Part shown: positions 32,800-41,523 of the stretch, one piece after another
Position numbering within the stretch: position 1 is the first letter of the stretch
Layout of the letters: each line of letters starts with the position of its first letter
From: Actinopolyspora mortivallis DSM 44261
Lineage (GTDB): Bacteria > Actinomycetota > Actinomycetes > Mycobacteriales > Pseudonocardiaceae
Assembly: GCF_000384035.1 (NCBI RefSeq)
Contig: NZ_KB913024.1
Span: 2,618-66,617, forward strand
Direction of reading: 5' to 3'
DNA: 64,000 nt
The notes under the pieces: model-generated
The model's input: the letters and a program-made list of their open reading frames with translations, nothing else
The model's database searches: none
Told to the model about the DNA's origin: nothing
Translations under genes and position numbers: made by a program

Positions 32800-33064
32800 G
32801 GGTCACCACCCGCCCCCGGAAGCCGGCCACCGCGATCGTGTAGCAGCACGGGGCACACACCTCGGGCTCGGCCTCACACTCAACAAGGCCGGTGATGGTG
32901 GCCAGCTCGATCCGCACCAGACACAACGTCAACACCCACGAGCTCGTATAGCTGGCCGGGTGGTGTTCGAGCGCGTGCAGCCGGGGTGTCTGCCCCCACC
33001 GGTGGTCGGCCTCGATGGGGGCCCGCACCAGAAACACCGGGCTCCGCGGACACAACGGCCGCAT
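32783..33064 (-). CDS. 93-residue Cys-containing island protein, first of the leftward run
   Basis: ATG 33064 (MRPLCPRSPVFLVRAPIEAD) with GGGGGTGG upstream. The C-terminal half has VRIELATITGLVECEAEPEV and CAPCCYTIAVAGFRGR, with a C-E-A-E-P-E-V-C-A-P-C-C cluster. The frame is open upstream to 33130, but I prefer 33064. Divergent from the Scr1-like XRE regulator, with 520 bases between. Unknown function. Confidence 0.5.
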   Translation of the reverse strand: MRPLCPRSPVFLVRAPIEADHRWGQTPRLHALEHHPASYTSSWVLTLCLVRIELATITGLVECEAEPEVCAPCCYTIAVAGFRGRVVTHAVAE

Positions 33065-33584
33065 GTCACACCACCCCCAGCGGGTGGCCGGAAGGCGGAA
33101 ATGCCCGACGCGGGAACACACGTCTTGCACACAGCGCTAGCATGACCAACGCTCCACTTCAGGAGAAACGGTTGACGGAGCACCCCCGCGTGATGCTTGC
33201 CGGCTTGCACGCGGGAACCAGCCCGCTCGTCCGGTGGCGGCCACCACCGGACGAGCGGCTCAGAAACTCAGCGGTGCCGTGATACTTCCCGCTTCGAAGT
33301 TCCTCCTCTTGATCGGACAGAGCGCGATCGTTCTGAGACCTCGTGTCATTCCTCAGCTCCGTAGTTCGACGACTCGTATCTCGTAAGACCGCCGGATGCA
33401 CCGGGAGATCGGGTTATATGGTTCTGTCCACAGAGTTGCGACGTATGACACTATGCATGTGGGAATCCCGCTAAAGCAACTAATTGCCCAAACATTTTTT
33501 ATGTACCACTCGATAGTGGGAATCCCAGTGCTTCTGTTTCCCATAGACTGTGTTGCGTAGGCGAGGCAAACGACGGAGGCCACC
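33065..33584. other. Divergent control region of the island, AT-richer than its surroundings
   Basis: It holds two copies of GTGGGAATCCC (33459-33469 and 33516-33526, 57 bases apart) and an A/T-rich stretch with a T6 run between them. No gene that I trust. Probably carries the promoters of the XRE gene and the small-gene run. Confidence 0.5.
33459..33526. promoter_or_regulatory. Paired GTGGGAATCCC repeats upstream of the XRE gene
   Basis: The 11-base element occurs twice as a direct repeat, and each copy is itself near-palindromic (GGGAATCCC). The spacing and place 60-125 bases upstream of the regulator suggest an autoregulatory operator. Confidence 0.45.
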
Positions 33585-34457
33585 ATGTCCGAACAGGACG
33601 GAACGGAACGCATCAGTCCCACAGTGCGTCTGCGCAAGGTAACCAGGCGCATCCGCCAATGGCGTGCCGAAGCGGGGCTTCCCTTGGAAGAAGTCGCACC
33701 GCGACTCGGTTGGTCCAAGAGCAAGCTGAGTCGCTACGAAACCGGGGACACTCCGATCGGGCCAGCCGAGGTCATGGCGATCGCCACCGTGTTCGGCATC
33801 CCTGAGGAGGAACGGGAGCACTACGTCGGCCTGGCCTTCCAGGCACGACAGAAGGGCTGGTGGCAGCGTTATGGCGCGAACACGCTCGCCAGCAACTTCG
33901 CGGAGTACGTCGGGCTCGAATCCGAAGCCAGCCACGTACGGGAGTTCGCCTCCGACCTGATTCCCGGACTGCTACAGACCGAGGACTACGCCACGGCCCT
34001 GATGAACGCGTGGATCCCTCAGGCCAGCCCGAACGTCACACGCGAACGCGCGGATCTGCGGAGGCAGCGACAGCAACGACTCCACGACGACCCACCGGTC
34101 CAGCTCAGCACCGTAATTCACGAGTCCGGGTTGCGGCAGCTGGTCGGCGGTACCGACGTGATGCGGGAACAACTGGAACATCTCGTCACGATGAGCGAGC
34201 TAGCGCATGTCACGTTGCAAGTGCTGCCCTTTGAGGCGGGCGCGGTGCCCGCGCTCGGTGCTCCGTTCATCATCCTGTCGTTTCCCGATCAGGAAGACCC
34301 CGATGTCCCGTACACGGACTACCTGACCGGCTGCGTCTACGTGGAGGACGAGGACGAGGTCGAGTCGTATAACCTGAACTACAGCGCTCTTGAACAAGCG
34401 GCGCTGACCCCCGCAGACTCGGCAGAGTTCATCACCAAGCTTGCCGGGGAGCTATGA
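33585..34457 (+). CDS. Scr1-family XRE regulator (HTH + DUF5753)
   Basis: A 290-residue protein. HTH_31/XRE domain at about 14-75 (LRKVTRRIRQWRAEAGLPLE, APRLGWSKSKLSRYETGDTP), then DUF5753 at about 100-285 (EASHVREFASDLIPGLLQTE, DYATALMNAW, LPFEAGAVPALGAPFIILSF). This is the XRE/DUF5753 partner that in Streptomyces (WhiJ, SCO4441-type) works with an adjacent DUF397 protein, in a toxin-antitoxin-like or developmental switch. ATG 33585 follows GCGACGGAGG. The DUF397 gene comes directly after it. Confidence 0.92.
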   Translation: MSEQDGTERISPTVRLRKVTRRIRQWRAEAGLPLEEVAPRLGWSKSKLSRYETGDTPIGPAEVMAIATVFGIPEEEREHYVGLAFQARQKGWWQRYGANTLASNFAEYVGLESEASHVREFASDLIPGLLQTEDYATALMNAWIPQASPNVTRERADLRRQRQQRLHDDPPVQLSTVIHESGLRQLVGGTDVMREQLEHLVTMSELAHVTLQVLPFEAGAVPALGAPFIILSFPDQEDPDVPYTDYLTGCVYVEDEDEVESYNLNYSALEQAALTPADSAEFITKLAGEL

Positions 34458-34474
34458 GTGCAAGGAGTACCCAC

Positions 34475-34684
34475 ATGACCGCCCCAGACTTCAGTCAGGC
34501 TCGCTGGCACAAAAGCAGCCGTAGCAACGGCGGCGGTGCAGCTTGCGTCATGGTGGCGCACGTGCCCACCGTCACCGGGGTTGCCGACAGCAAACTCGGC
34601 CAGAACAGTCCCGTGTTGCCGTTCAGCAAGACCGCCTGGACCTCGTTCCTCGACGCGATCAAAAGCGACCGTCTCGACGGCTGA
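34475..34684 (+). CDS. DUF397 protein (partner of the XRE regulator)
   Basis: A 69-residue DUF397 protein: APDFSQARWHKSSRSNGGGA, CVMVAHVPTVTGVADSKLG, SPVLPFSKTAWTSFLDAIKS. ATG 34475 is used since AAGGAG lies 8 bases upstream; ATG 34454 overlaps the XRE stop and adds seven residues. In known Scr1/WhiJ-like pairs the small DUF397 protein antagonises the regulator. Coupled to the XRE gene. Confidence 0.9.
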   Translation: MTAPDFSQARWHKSSRSNGGGAACVMVAHVPTVTGVADSKLGQNSPVLPFSKTAWTSFLDAIKSDRLDG

Positions 34685-34820
34685 CCCCTGCTCGTGAGTC
34701 CCGCTCGGTTACTACCGGGCGGGACTGTCTGTGTCTTCACCCGGTCGGGTCTCGCGTGCTGCCTGCCGCACGGGGTATTCCCGGAGAGGAACACGGAAGC
34801 CTCTTACCAGGAGTACTCAT

Positions 34821-35024
34821 ATGACCGCTCCGGACTTCAGTCAGGCCCGTTGGCGCAAGTCCACCCGCAGCAACGGCAGCGGAGCGTGCGTCGACGTGGG
34901 GATCGCGCCTTCCGCCGCCGGAGTACGCGACACGAAACTCGGCGAAGACAGCCCCATCCTCGCGTTCACACGCTCCCAGTGGAGTTCCTTTCTCACCACG
35001 ATCAAAAGCGACCGCCTCGCGTGA
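34821..35024 (+). CDS. Second DUF397 protein
   Basis: A 67-residue paralogue (APDFSQARWRKSTRSNGSGA, CVDVGIAPSAAGVRDTKLG, SPILAFTRSQWSSFLTTIKS) 136 bases after the first, with AGGAG before ATG 34821. It is closer to the DUF397 consensus (CVDVG) than the first copy, and the flanking sequence is unrelated. Two adjacent DUF397 genes with one XRE gene suggest tandem duplication or loss of a second regulator. Confidence 0.9.
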   Translation: MTAPDFSQARWRKSTRSNGSGACVDVGIAPSAAGVRDTKLGEDSPILAFTRSQWSSFLTTIKSDRLA

Positions 35025-35114
35025 CCCGGTAGCCAGTACCAACGTCCCCGGGTGACCAGGGGCGCTGCTTTCGTGTCCTCTCCTAGGGTCGAAGCTGTTG
35101 GCACGGGCCGAGCG

Positions 35115-36167
35115 GGAATCGAACAAGGAAAAGCTGCACAGCTTGCCCAAGCTCGGCAAGGCGTCGCGAAGTTGACCGCGGCGATGGAGATGCTACTGGA
35201 GGTGTTGGCCTGGACCGGGGCGGGGCAGGGGTTCACTTCGATCGCCGGTGGCGAGGCTCGGCTGGCCGACTTGGACATCACCGTCGCCGCCCGGCCAGCG
35301 CCGTTACGGTGCAACCTGGCTGAACATGGTCAACGACCAGGCCGCCGGACTCACCGGCAAGGTCGTGGCCAGCACGGCCGCGCGACTCGTTATGTCCTCG
35401 ACGTGCTCTACGACCGCGACGGCGGGCACAGGTCGCAGATGATCGTCACCGACACCGCCTCCTACTCCGACATCGTGTTCGGGCTGCTCGCCCTGGCTGG
35501 GTTCACCTGCGCCCCACAGTTGGCCGATCTGCCCGATCAGAAGTTGTGGCGCATCGACCCAGGCGCGGACTACGGACCGTTCAACGGTGCTGCCCGCGGC
35601 CGCATCGACCTTGGCCGGGTGCGGCGGCACTGGGACGACATTCTGCGCGTGGTCGCCTCGATCCACACCGGCGTGGTACGCCCCCACGACGTGATCCGCA
35701 TGCTCTCCCTCGACGGGCATCCCACCCCGCTCGGCGAAGCCATCGCCGACTACGGACGCATCCACAAGACCCTGCACGTGCTGCGTCTGGTTGACGAGCC
35801 CGGCTATCGCCGCGACATCAAAGCCCAGGCCAACCTGCAAGAGGGCCGCCACGCTCCGGTCCGGCGGATTTTCCACGGCCAGCGCGGCGAACTGCGCCAG
35901 CGCTACTACGAAGGCATGGAAGACCAAGTCGGTGCCCTTGGGCTCGTGTTGAACGCGGTCGTGCTGTTCAACACTCGCTACCTGGATGCCGCGCTCGCTG
36001 AGCTGTGCGGCGGCTACGAGGCCCGCGAGGAGGATGCCACCCGGCTGTCGCCGTTCGTACGCTCCCACATCAACATGCTCGGCCGGTGCTCCTTTGCCGC
36101 CCCCAATCTCGCCGGAACGCGCCCGCTGCGTGATCCGTTCGAGCCTGATGAGGAGGAGAGCGCCTAG
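35115..36167 (+). pseudogene. Tn3-family transposase, deleted and frameshifted
   Basis: The C-terminal two thirds is recognisable: SYSDIVFGLLALAGFTCAPQ, GRIHKTLHVLRLVDEPGYRR, DIKAQANLQEGRHAPVRRIF, VLFNTRYLDAALAEL, LSPFVRSHINMLGRCSF. Upstream, LAWTGAGQGFTSIAGGEARL in one frame and WLNMVNDQAAGLTGKVVA in another belong to the same protein with an internal deletion and a frameshift at about 35330-35390. The first 500 or so residues of a roughly 1000-residue Tn3 transposase are absent. No resolvase or 38-bp-type ends seen. Not functional. Confidence 0.8.
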
Positions 36168-36210
36168 TCACGGGCGTCGTGCGCTGTGGGTGCGGGCTAT
36201 CGTGGACACC

Positions 36211-37059
36211 GTGGATCTCAGGACGCAGTCGCGGGCGGAGTTGATCGCGCGTGCCGAGCGAGCGCTCGGCGTGCGGCTGCTGCCGGAGCAGGCGGTGTGC
36301 AAGCGACGCTCGTTGGGAATGGCCACCGAGCGGGGCACGTGGGTGCGAATCTCAGTGTCGCCGGCCGAGGACGCCGCCGAGCGTGGTGGGCTGGAGGCCA
36401 CGGCCGCGCTGCCGACGAGCGTGCGGCATCCGCGGTGGCATCAGGGTGTGTGTTGGTACGACGGGGAGCTGCTGTGGCGGGCGGAGGAGACTGAGCTGGT
36501 CACCGACCCCGTGATCCAGCCGGGCGGCGGAGTACTGGCCACTGATCCCCAGCTGCCGCAGGTGTGGTGGCACCAGCTGTCCGACGCCCTCTCAGAGCTG
36601 TCCACGGTGTCCACCTCGCGGGTGGCGACCCCGCACACGCGGCCGATCACCCAGCAACGCGTCACCTCCACGATTCAGGCGGTGTTTCCCGACGTGGAGA
36701 CCACCATCGAGGAGTGGACGCTCGCCCACGCCGACTTCAGCTGGGTCAACGTCACGGCCCCGACCTGTCGCATCCTGGATTGGGAGGACTTCGGGCTGGC
36801 CCCGCGCGGGTGGGACGCGGCGACGTTGTGGGTTAACTCCCTGGCGGTGCCCGCGCTGGCTGAGCAGGTGCAGCGGGTCTTCGCTGCAGACTTGGGTAGC
36901 CGCACCGGGCTGCTGTGCCAGTTGCATGCCTGCGCCGAACTGCTGGTCGCGGGCGAGGACTACGCCGGTCCCTTGGCCGCGCCCGTCCGGAACGCAGCCG
37001 AGAGGCTGGTCACCGCCCTGTCGCGGCACGGGCCGTTAACCGCCGCCGGTAGGCGTTGA
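36211..37059 (+). CDS. Phosphotransferase-fold (APH-like) protein
   Basis: A 282-residue protein with the aminoglycoside-phosphotransferase/choline-kinase pattern near its C-terminus: LAHADFSWVNVT (catalytic HxD...N loop) and CRILDWEDFGLAPRGWDAAT (metal-binding DWE). The N-terminal lobe has LGMATERGTWVRIS, typical of actinomycete proteins of this group. GTG 36211 (VDLRTQSRAEL) is used; GTG 36202 adds three residues and ribosome sites are weak. It directly follows the Tn3 remnant. Substrate unknown; nothing shows that it gives drug resistance. Confidence 0.7.
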   Translation: MDLRTQSRAELIARAERALGVRLLPEQAVCKRRSLGMATERGTWVRISVSPAEDAAERGGLEATAALPTSVRHPRWHQGVCWYDGELLWRAEETELVTDPVIQPGGGVLATDPQLPQVWWHQLSDALSELSTVSTSRVATPHTRPITQQRVTSTIQAVFPDVETTIEEWTLAHADFSWVNVTAPTCRILDWEDFGLAPRGWDAATLWVNSLAVPALAEQVQRVFAADLGSRTGLLCQLHACAELLVAGEDYAGPLAAPVRNAAERLVTALSRHGPLTAAGRR

Positions 37060-37304
37060 GGCGCTGCACCTCGACGGGCACACGATCTACATCGAACTCC
37101 TGCCCGACTACGGCCCACCCCCGACACAATTTCCCCAGAAACCCACTGAACAGGGACGACACCGCGAACGCGGCTGTGCGGCCGGTGATAGCCCTCCGAC
37201 CGCACAGCATGTCCCACCTGGATAAAGGGGGCTCTGTTCGAGCTTGGTTCGACAGTGGTCTGAATGCGATCGGCGTGGTCTGATTTCTGAGCGCCGTCGC
37301 AGTA

Positions 37305-37505
37305 TTGGACGGCTGGGAGCTCGATGGGCCGGTGCAGCACGATCTCGTCGACCGCTGGAAGCGGGTTGAGACCGTGTTCCTGCCCGAGTCGGGCGCTCCC
37401 GAGTGGTTCAGCACCCGGATCTGGCAGCTGTACGGCTTCGATGTGGTCGGTATCGACTACCAGCAGCCCACCGACCCCGATGTCCCTTGGGTGGACGGGG
37501 TATGA
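37305..37505 (+). pseudogene. Possible gene fragment, 66 codons
   Basis: An open frame with plausible composition (LDGPVQHDLVDRWKRVETVF, WFSTRIWQLYGFDVVGIDYQ, DPDVPWVDGV) but only a TTG start and no ribosome site. It may be the end of a larger, lost gene. I recognise no family. The surrounding 37060-37304 and 37506-37674 hold nothing I can identify. Confidence 0.3.
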
Positions 37506-37674
37506 GAGGTCGGATCGGGGCTTACGAGCGCAGGTGTCCGGCACGTGCGACACCGCCGCAGGAAATCTCGATAGTCCCCGTGTCCGGCGCTCCTCGCCTT
37601 GCGAGGCGTTCGCCGCACGTGCCAGAGTTATTTATCCCGCCTCGGATGAGCAGTCGAGCCGACGAGTCACTCCG

Positions 37675-39024
37675 TCAGGGAGTTTTGGGAACCGTGGCGT
37701 AGACCATCCGCCTGTTCGGGTGCTCGGCGACGGTCCACATGGTGCCGAGAGTGGTTCCTCCGCGTCCTTCTTCCCAGTGCGAGAGGTCCTCCGGTCCGAC
37801 GGCGGCTGATTGCACCTCTCGCGGCCGCAGGAGGTCGTCCGATGTGGAGGTTCGCTCCGTCTGGTACAGCAGTCCTGACGTGTCACTGCCACGGCTCTGA
37901 CTCAAGTACCAGCGCTCGTGAAAACGGACCGCTCCCTGAATGTTGCTGTCCGGGAGACGATGTGCGGCGTCGGCCTGCCACCGGTATCCGGTGTCGGTGA
38001 TCTGCTCCCCGTTTTCGTCGGTGGCATCGGCGATCGGCCACGCGGCCACCCGGCCGGGAACGTCCTCGCTCCGCTTGCAGTACTCGCCCGCGAGCATATG
38101 ATCAAGGCCGCTGCGGTCCAGACCCGCGTAAGAGAAGCTCATGGCCTGGTCGTGGTCGGTGCACTTCTCGCCCTTCGGAGCGGTGACGGTCCATGAGGCC
38201 ACCTGCGGCATCACATAGCGGTACCCGTGCCCGTGGTACGTCCCGCTCCGCCTGCCGATTCGGTCCCGATCTTGGGTGCTGCCGTTGGAGGCGGCCCCCA
38301 GGTCGTAGATGTGGCGCATATCGAAGACCCGGAAACCGCGTCCGGTGTCGGCCACGTACAAGAAGTTGCCGTACCAGACGATCCCGCCGCCGTGCAGGGA
38401 GGAGCCCTCACCGGTCTGCTTGTAGCGCACGCTCATGTAGCTGGGGTTGTCATAGGAGTTGATGGTCGGATAGACGAGGAGCACGTGGCGGTAGCGTCCG
38501 GTGTGCGGGTCCATGAAGGACACGCGCACGCCCTTTTCCAGCTCGTCCTCTCCGTCGTCGACCCCGTCCTTTTTGCTGCTGTCGTACCAGGAGACCAGCA
38601 CGGGCTGGTTCTCCGCGCCCCAGTGCTTGTCGTCCTGCGCGTCGGCGATGGTGCTCACTCCCTGCGGGTACCACAGCATGGTGGAGTTGTCGCCGGAATT
38701 GAAGCACATACTCGTGCTGAGCCTGCGTACGAATTCCCCCATGCCGTCCAGGTCCGCGTTCTCGTTGCAGACCCCGCCCTCGACCACGCCCTTCCGGTTG
38801 GCGTCCTCGAAGATCCTCTTCACGCCGGCTCTGGGTAGTTCATCGTCGAGGCGGTCGACTCGGTCCTTGAGCTCGGTGCCCATCTTGTTGGGACGCAGTT
38901 CGAAGTTGGCCAAGTTCAGAGGCTCCTCCGCAGGGGAAACCACCGCGTGTGCGGGGAGCGTTGTGGCTAACAAGCCGAGGATAGCCAGGCCAGCCACGAC
39001 CGGGCCTCGTCGTCGTGTGGGCAT
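37675..39024 (-). CDS. Secreted 449-residue protein of unknown function
   Basis: ATG 39024 with AAAGGA upstream. The N-terminus RRRGPVVAGLAILGLLATTL with PAHA just after is a Sec signal peptide (cleavage near residue 27). The mature part has repeated W/Y-rich stretches (GGGIVWYGNFLYVADTGRGF, RVFDMRHIYDLG, YGHG-type turns) that suggest a beta-propeller or similar repeat fold, plus five or six cysteines that could form disulfides. It ends TLGTMWTVAEHPNRRMVYAT. No catalytic motif seen. Isolated in the island; GC and codon use look a little less extreme than core genes. Confidence 0.75.
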   Translation of the reverse strand: MPTRRRGPVVAGLAILGLLATTLPAHAVVSPAEEPLNLANFELRPNKMGTELKDRVDRLDDELPRAGVKRIFEDANRKGVVEGGVCNENADLDGMGEFVRRLSTSMCFNSGDNSTMLWYPQGVSTIADAQDDKHWGAENQPVLVSWYDSSKKDGVDDGEDELEKGVRVSFMDPHTGRYRHVLLVYPTINSYDNPSYMSVRYKQTGEGSSLHGGGIVWYGNFLYVADTGRGFRVFDMRHIYDLGAASNGSTQDRDRIGRRSGTYHGHGYRYVMPQVASWTVTAPKGEKCTDHDQAMSFSYAGLDRSGLDHMLAGEYCKRSEDVPGRVAAWPIADATDENGEQITDTGYRWQADAAHRLPDSNIQGAVRFHERWYLSQSRGSDTSGLLYQTERTSTSDDLLRPREVQSAAVGPEDLSHWEEGRGGTTLGTMWTVAEHPNRRMVYATVPKTP

Positions 39025-39036
39025 CGGACCGTCCTT

Positions 39037-39304
39037 TCACTGTGTGTGGTGCCTCCGGCGGCCATTCGCCCGTGCCCGGAGGACTCCGAAATCTTCAGCT
39101 TGGCAAAGCAGGACCAGACACGTTCGGCGGGCTCCGTAGCAGACGTAGTAGGCGATCTCGCTGGGATCGCGGATGGAGCATCGGGCCAGCAGCCAACGAC
39201 CTCTTCCCGAGGCCAGCCGACCTCGAGCGGGAAGCGGCCCAGTCATACAGGCGTAGACCATGGACCGGCCCCGCCCGAGAGCCGCCGCTAACAGTGCTGG
39301 GCAC
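39037..39304 (-). pseudogene. IS701-family transposase remnant
   Basis: The stretch GRWLLARCSIRDPSEIAYYV followed by CYGARRTCLVLLCQAED matches the conserved DDE region of IS701-type transposases (WLLARRS.SDP.EIAYYVCYGP). An upstream piece in another frame (GLRLYDWAASRS) is the expected neighbour, so there is a frameshift as well. About 80 of some 400 residues survive. Confidence 0.6.
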
Positions 39305-39421
39305 TACCTGCCCGACCTGGGGTTGGGGTGGCGGTTTTGGGGGCGGGGCTGCTGCCCCTTTTCAACGTCTGAGCCGGGGCTCACGCTCGGTCGCGGTGAG
39401 TCTCGTGTCATCAACGACGAG

Positions 39422-39790
39422 TCAGGCGGTGCCTTCTGTCCAAACGGAACAGTTATGGATGTAACTCCCGTCGATTCGACACACTTTGAACCTGATCGTC
39501 GCGCCCTCAGGCATGCTCATGTTGTGGTCGTACCAGGTTCCGGCGCCGTCGCGGTGGGTGAATTCACCGTCGTTAGGCGCATCGGAGCGTTTGTACTTCA
39601 CATACACGCCGTGGCCGTCGGGTTCGGTGTCGTAAGCCTCAAGGTGTTCGCCGTGGTCGTCGAAAGTCACATAGGCACCGCACCGACCCTCGGTGCTACA
39701 TGCCGCAGAGCTATTGCCCGCGTATGCCGCCGAGGGGACGAACAGCATGCTGGCCACAGCGGCGAGAACACCAACAAGTACCTTACGCAT
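39422..39790 (-). CDS. Secreted 122-residue protein
   Basis: ATG 39790 follows GAGGAGA. Signal peptide RKVLVGVLAAVASMLFVPSA with AYA cleavage, then a short mature protein with four cysteines (SSAACSTEGRCGAYVTF, FKVCRIDGSYIHNCSVW) that probably form two disulfides. It looks like a small beta-rich extracellular protein; the pattern of C...C near both ends is common in actinomycete secreted orphans. Function unknown. Confidence 0.75.
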   Translation of the reverse strand: MRKVLVGVLAAVASMLFVPSAAYAGNSSAACSTEGRCGAYVTFDDHGEHLEAYDTEPDGHGVYVKYKRSDAPNDGEFTHRDGAGTWYDHNMSMPEGATIRFKVCRIDGSYIHNCSVWTEGTA

Positions 39791-39870
39791 GAGTGAATCT
39801 CCTCACTTCAGCGGAATTGATCCACAACGCAGCCTCTCATGTTCTCCGCACCTGTAGGGCTGTTTTGTGC

Positions 39871-40062
39871 CTATGACCTCCATGCGGACCATCGTGTTCG
39901 GTTGATCAGCCCCGACAACGCCTCCCCCAACTGCTGCGACGCCGCCTCCCGGCATGAAGCCACCAGCCGGGCCAATACCGTCAACCCCGACAACAACACC
40001 CGACGCTGATGTAGCCACGCAACCGCTGCGGTAAACAACGCCGTGGGACCGTCCCCCGTCAT
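39871..40062 (-). pseudogene. Second Tn3-family transposase fragment (N-terminal DUF4158 part)
   Basis: The stretch DGPTALFTAAVAWLHQRRVL then LSGLTVLARLVASCREAASQ matches the N-terminal DUF4158 region of Tn3 transposases (WL.ERKVLLPG...LARLVA). It is on the other strand from the C-terminal fragment at 35115 and 3.7 kb away, so either two insertions or an inverted and split copy. Confidence 0.55.
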
Positions 40063-40219
40063 CCACGACCGCGCTTGGACTCACTCACCCAGCTCGCCCG
40101 AGACCTCGGCCAAATCACGCCATCCCTCGATCTTTTGAATCTCTCCGGCATGTGTCCGCGCCATTCCTCTCGCCATAGGACTTCACACACGACGGGCCCA
40201 AGATCTCTCAAGCCCCGGG

Positions 40220-41158
40220 TTGCACCGGTTCGGTAGTGATCAACTTCAGGTAGATGTCTTCCAAGCGTGCCCGGCGTACCTCGCCCGGCACTACTCCCGC
40301 TACGCATCCAGCGTGCTGGCCGGCGAGATCCACCGGGCCCGGCACATGGTCGTCGACATGCTCACCCACGACCAGCACGAGGCCGACCGCACCGAACTCC
40401 GCCGACTGGCCGGCTGGCTCTCGGCCCTGTTGGGCAACCTGGCCTTCCACACCTCCGACTACGCCGGTGCCCACATCCACCTGGGAACCGGAGCACGACT
40501 GGGCGCCAGCGTCGGCGAGCACCACCTGGCCGGATGGAGTCTGGGCGCGCAGTCGATGGTGGCCTGCTTCGGGCAGCGTCCCGCCGAGGCCCTGGAACTG
40601 GCAGGCCACGCCCACGACTACGCCGACGCCCCGCTACGTCGAGCGCAGATCACCGCCTGGTGCGAACTGCGCGCCCTGGCAGCCCTCGGTCGCCGCGGCG
40701 ACGCGGCCGCGGCCACCACCCGCGCCCAACGCGATATGGACAGCGCCACCGACCAGCCGGGACGCTTCGGCTTCGACCGAGCCGAATTCCACCAACACCT
40801 CGCCGAATCCGCACTGCGCCTCGGCGAAACCCGCCAGGCCTCCGAACACGCCGCCACCGCTGTGTCCCTGAAAGCCACGGGTTCGCCCGGGTGGGCCGCC
40901 GCCACCGTCATCCGCGCCCGCGCGGCCGCCGCCGAGCACGCCCCGGCTGATGCCACCGCCCTGGCCACCACCGTGCTCGACACCATCGCGCCGGAACACC
41001 TCCGTGAGACCACCCGGCAACGCCTGACCGCGCTGGACCAGGACATGCGCGCCGAACGCCGTCCGTCCCCGGACTCCCGGGAGTTCCACGACCGGCTGCG
41101 GGCCCTGCCCGCCCCCACCCCGGCCCAGGGCACCAGCCCCGAACCCAACGGACACTGA
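40220..41158 (+). pseudogene. XRE/TPR-type regulator lacking its HTH
   Basis: Open frame of 312 codons whose body is TPR-like: VLAGEIHRARHMVVDMLTHD, RRLAGWLSALLGNLAFHTSD, HHLAGWSLGAQSMVACFGQR, GRFGFDRAEFHQHLAESALR. This is the C-terminal part of actinomycete XRE regulators of about 400 residues. The N-terminal HTH is missing; the frame begins at 40220 with unrelated residues, close to the Tn3 fragment. No ribosome site. A truncated product is conceivable, but I call it a remnant. Confidence 0.6.
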
Positions 41159-41466
41159 CCACCGCCACCCGCGAGGTCGGCAAGTAGTTCCCAGCGCTGT
41201 CCGCGGCGGATGTTCTCCGAGTTCTTGTGCCGGGACCTCGCCATGGGCAGCAGCGGCGACGCACCGGCCTCGCCGATGTCGTCGGCCACCGGCGCCAGCG
41301 GTCGATGCTCACCGATCCTCTCGGCGGTCTTGTCCACCGCAGTGGTACAGCCGTGGATCGTGTTGGTGCTGCCGGCACGAGCCAACCAGTCGAGGAAGAC
41401 CTCGGGCGCCCGGCCGACGGTCAACGCCGAGGTTTCGGTCGGTAACGCGACGACGGTGGATACGGC
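41157..41466 (-). pseudogene. Tyrosine recombinase remnant without catalytic core
   Basis: Reading leftward: ALPTETSALTVGRAPEVFLD and STNTIHGCTTAVDKTAERIG are the N-terminal SAM-like core-binding domain of a phage-type integrase; then, after DIGEAGASPLLP, the text jumps to MARSRHKNSENIRR, the C-terminal end of such integrases (near the catalytic Tyr region). The middle, with the Arg-His-Arg core, is deleted in frame. Thus an inactive scar of an integrase, fitting the tRNA-Phe-linked island. Confidence 0.6.
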
Positions 41467-41523
41467 CTTCCCTTGCCACGGATGACAGGGCCGCTTCACG
41501 CGTTCCGATGTTCCCCAAGGCCC

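Noticed and set aside
32574-32895. Rightward frames over the small-gene run
   Set aside because: The leftward frames have ribosome sites and coherent cysteine motifs; the rightward ones have neither.
33143-33282. Short rightward frame opening MTNAPLQEKRLTEH
   Set aside because: It has ATG but no ribosome site, and the product shows no structure. It may be part of a leader; not supported as a gene.
40059-40307. Leftward frame of 82 codons near the second Tn3 fragment
   Set aside because: It crosses the headless XRE/TPR gene and shows no family pattern.
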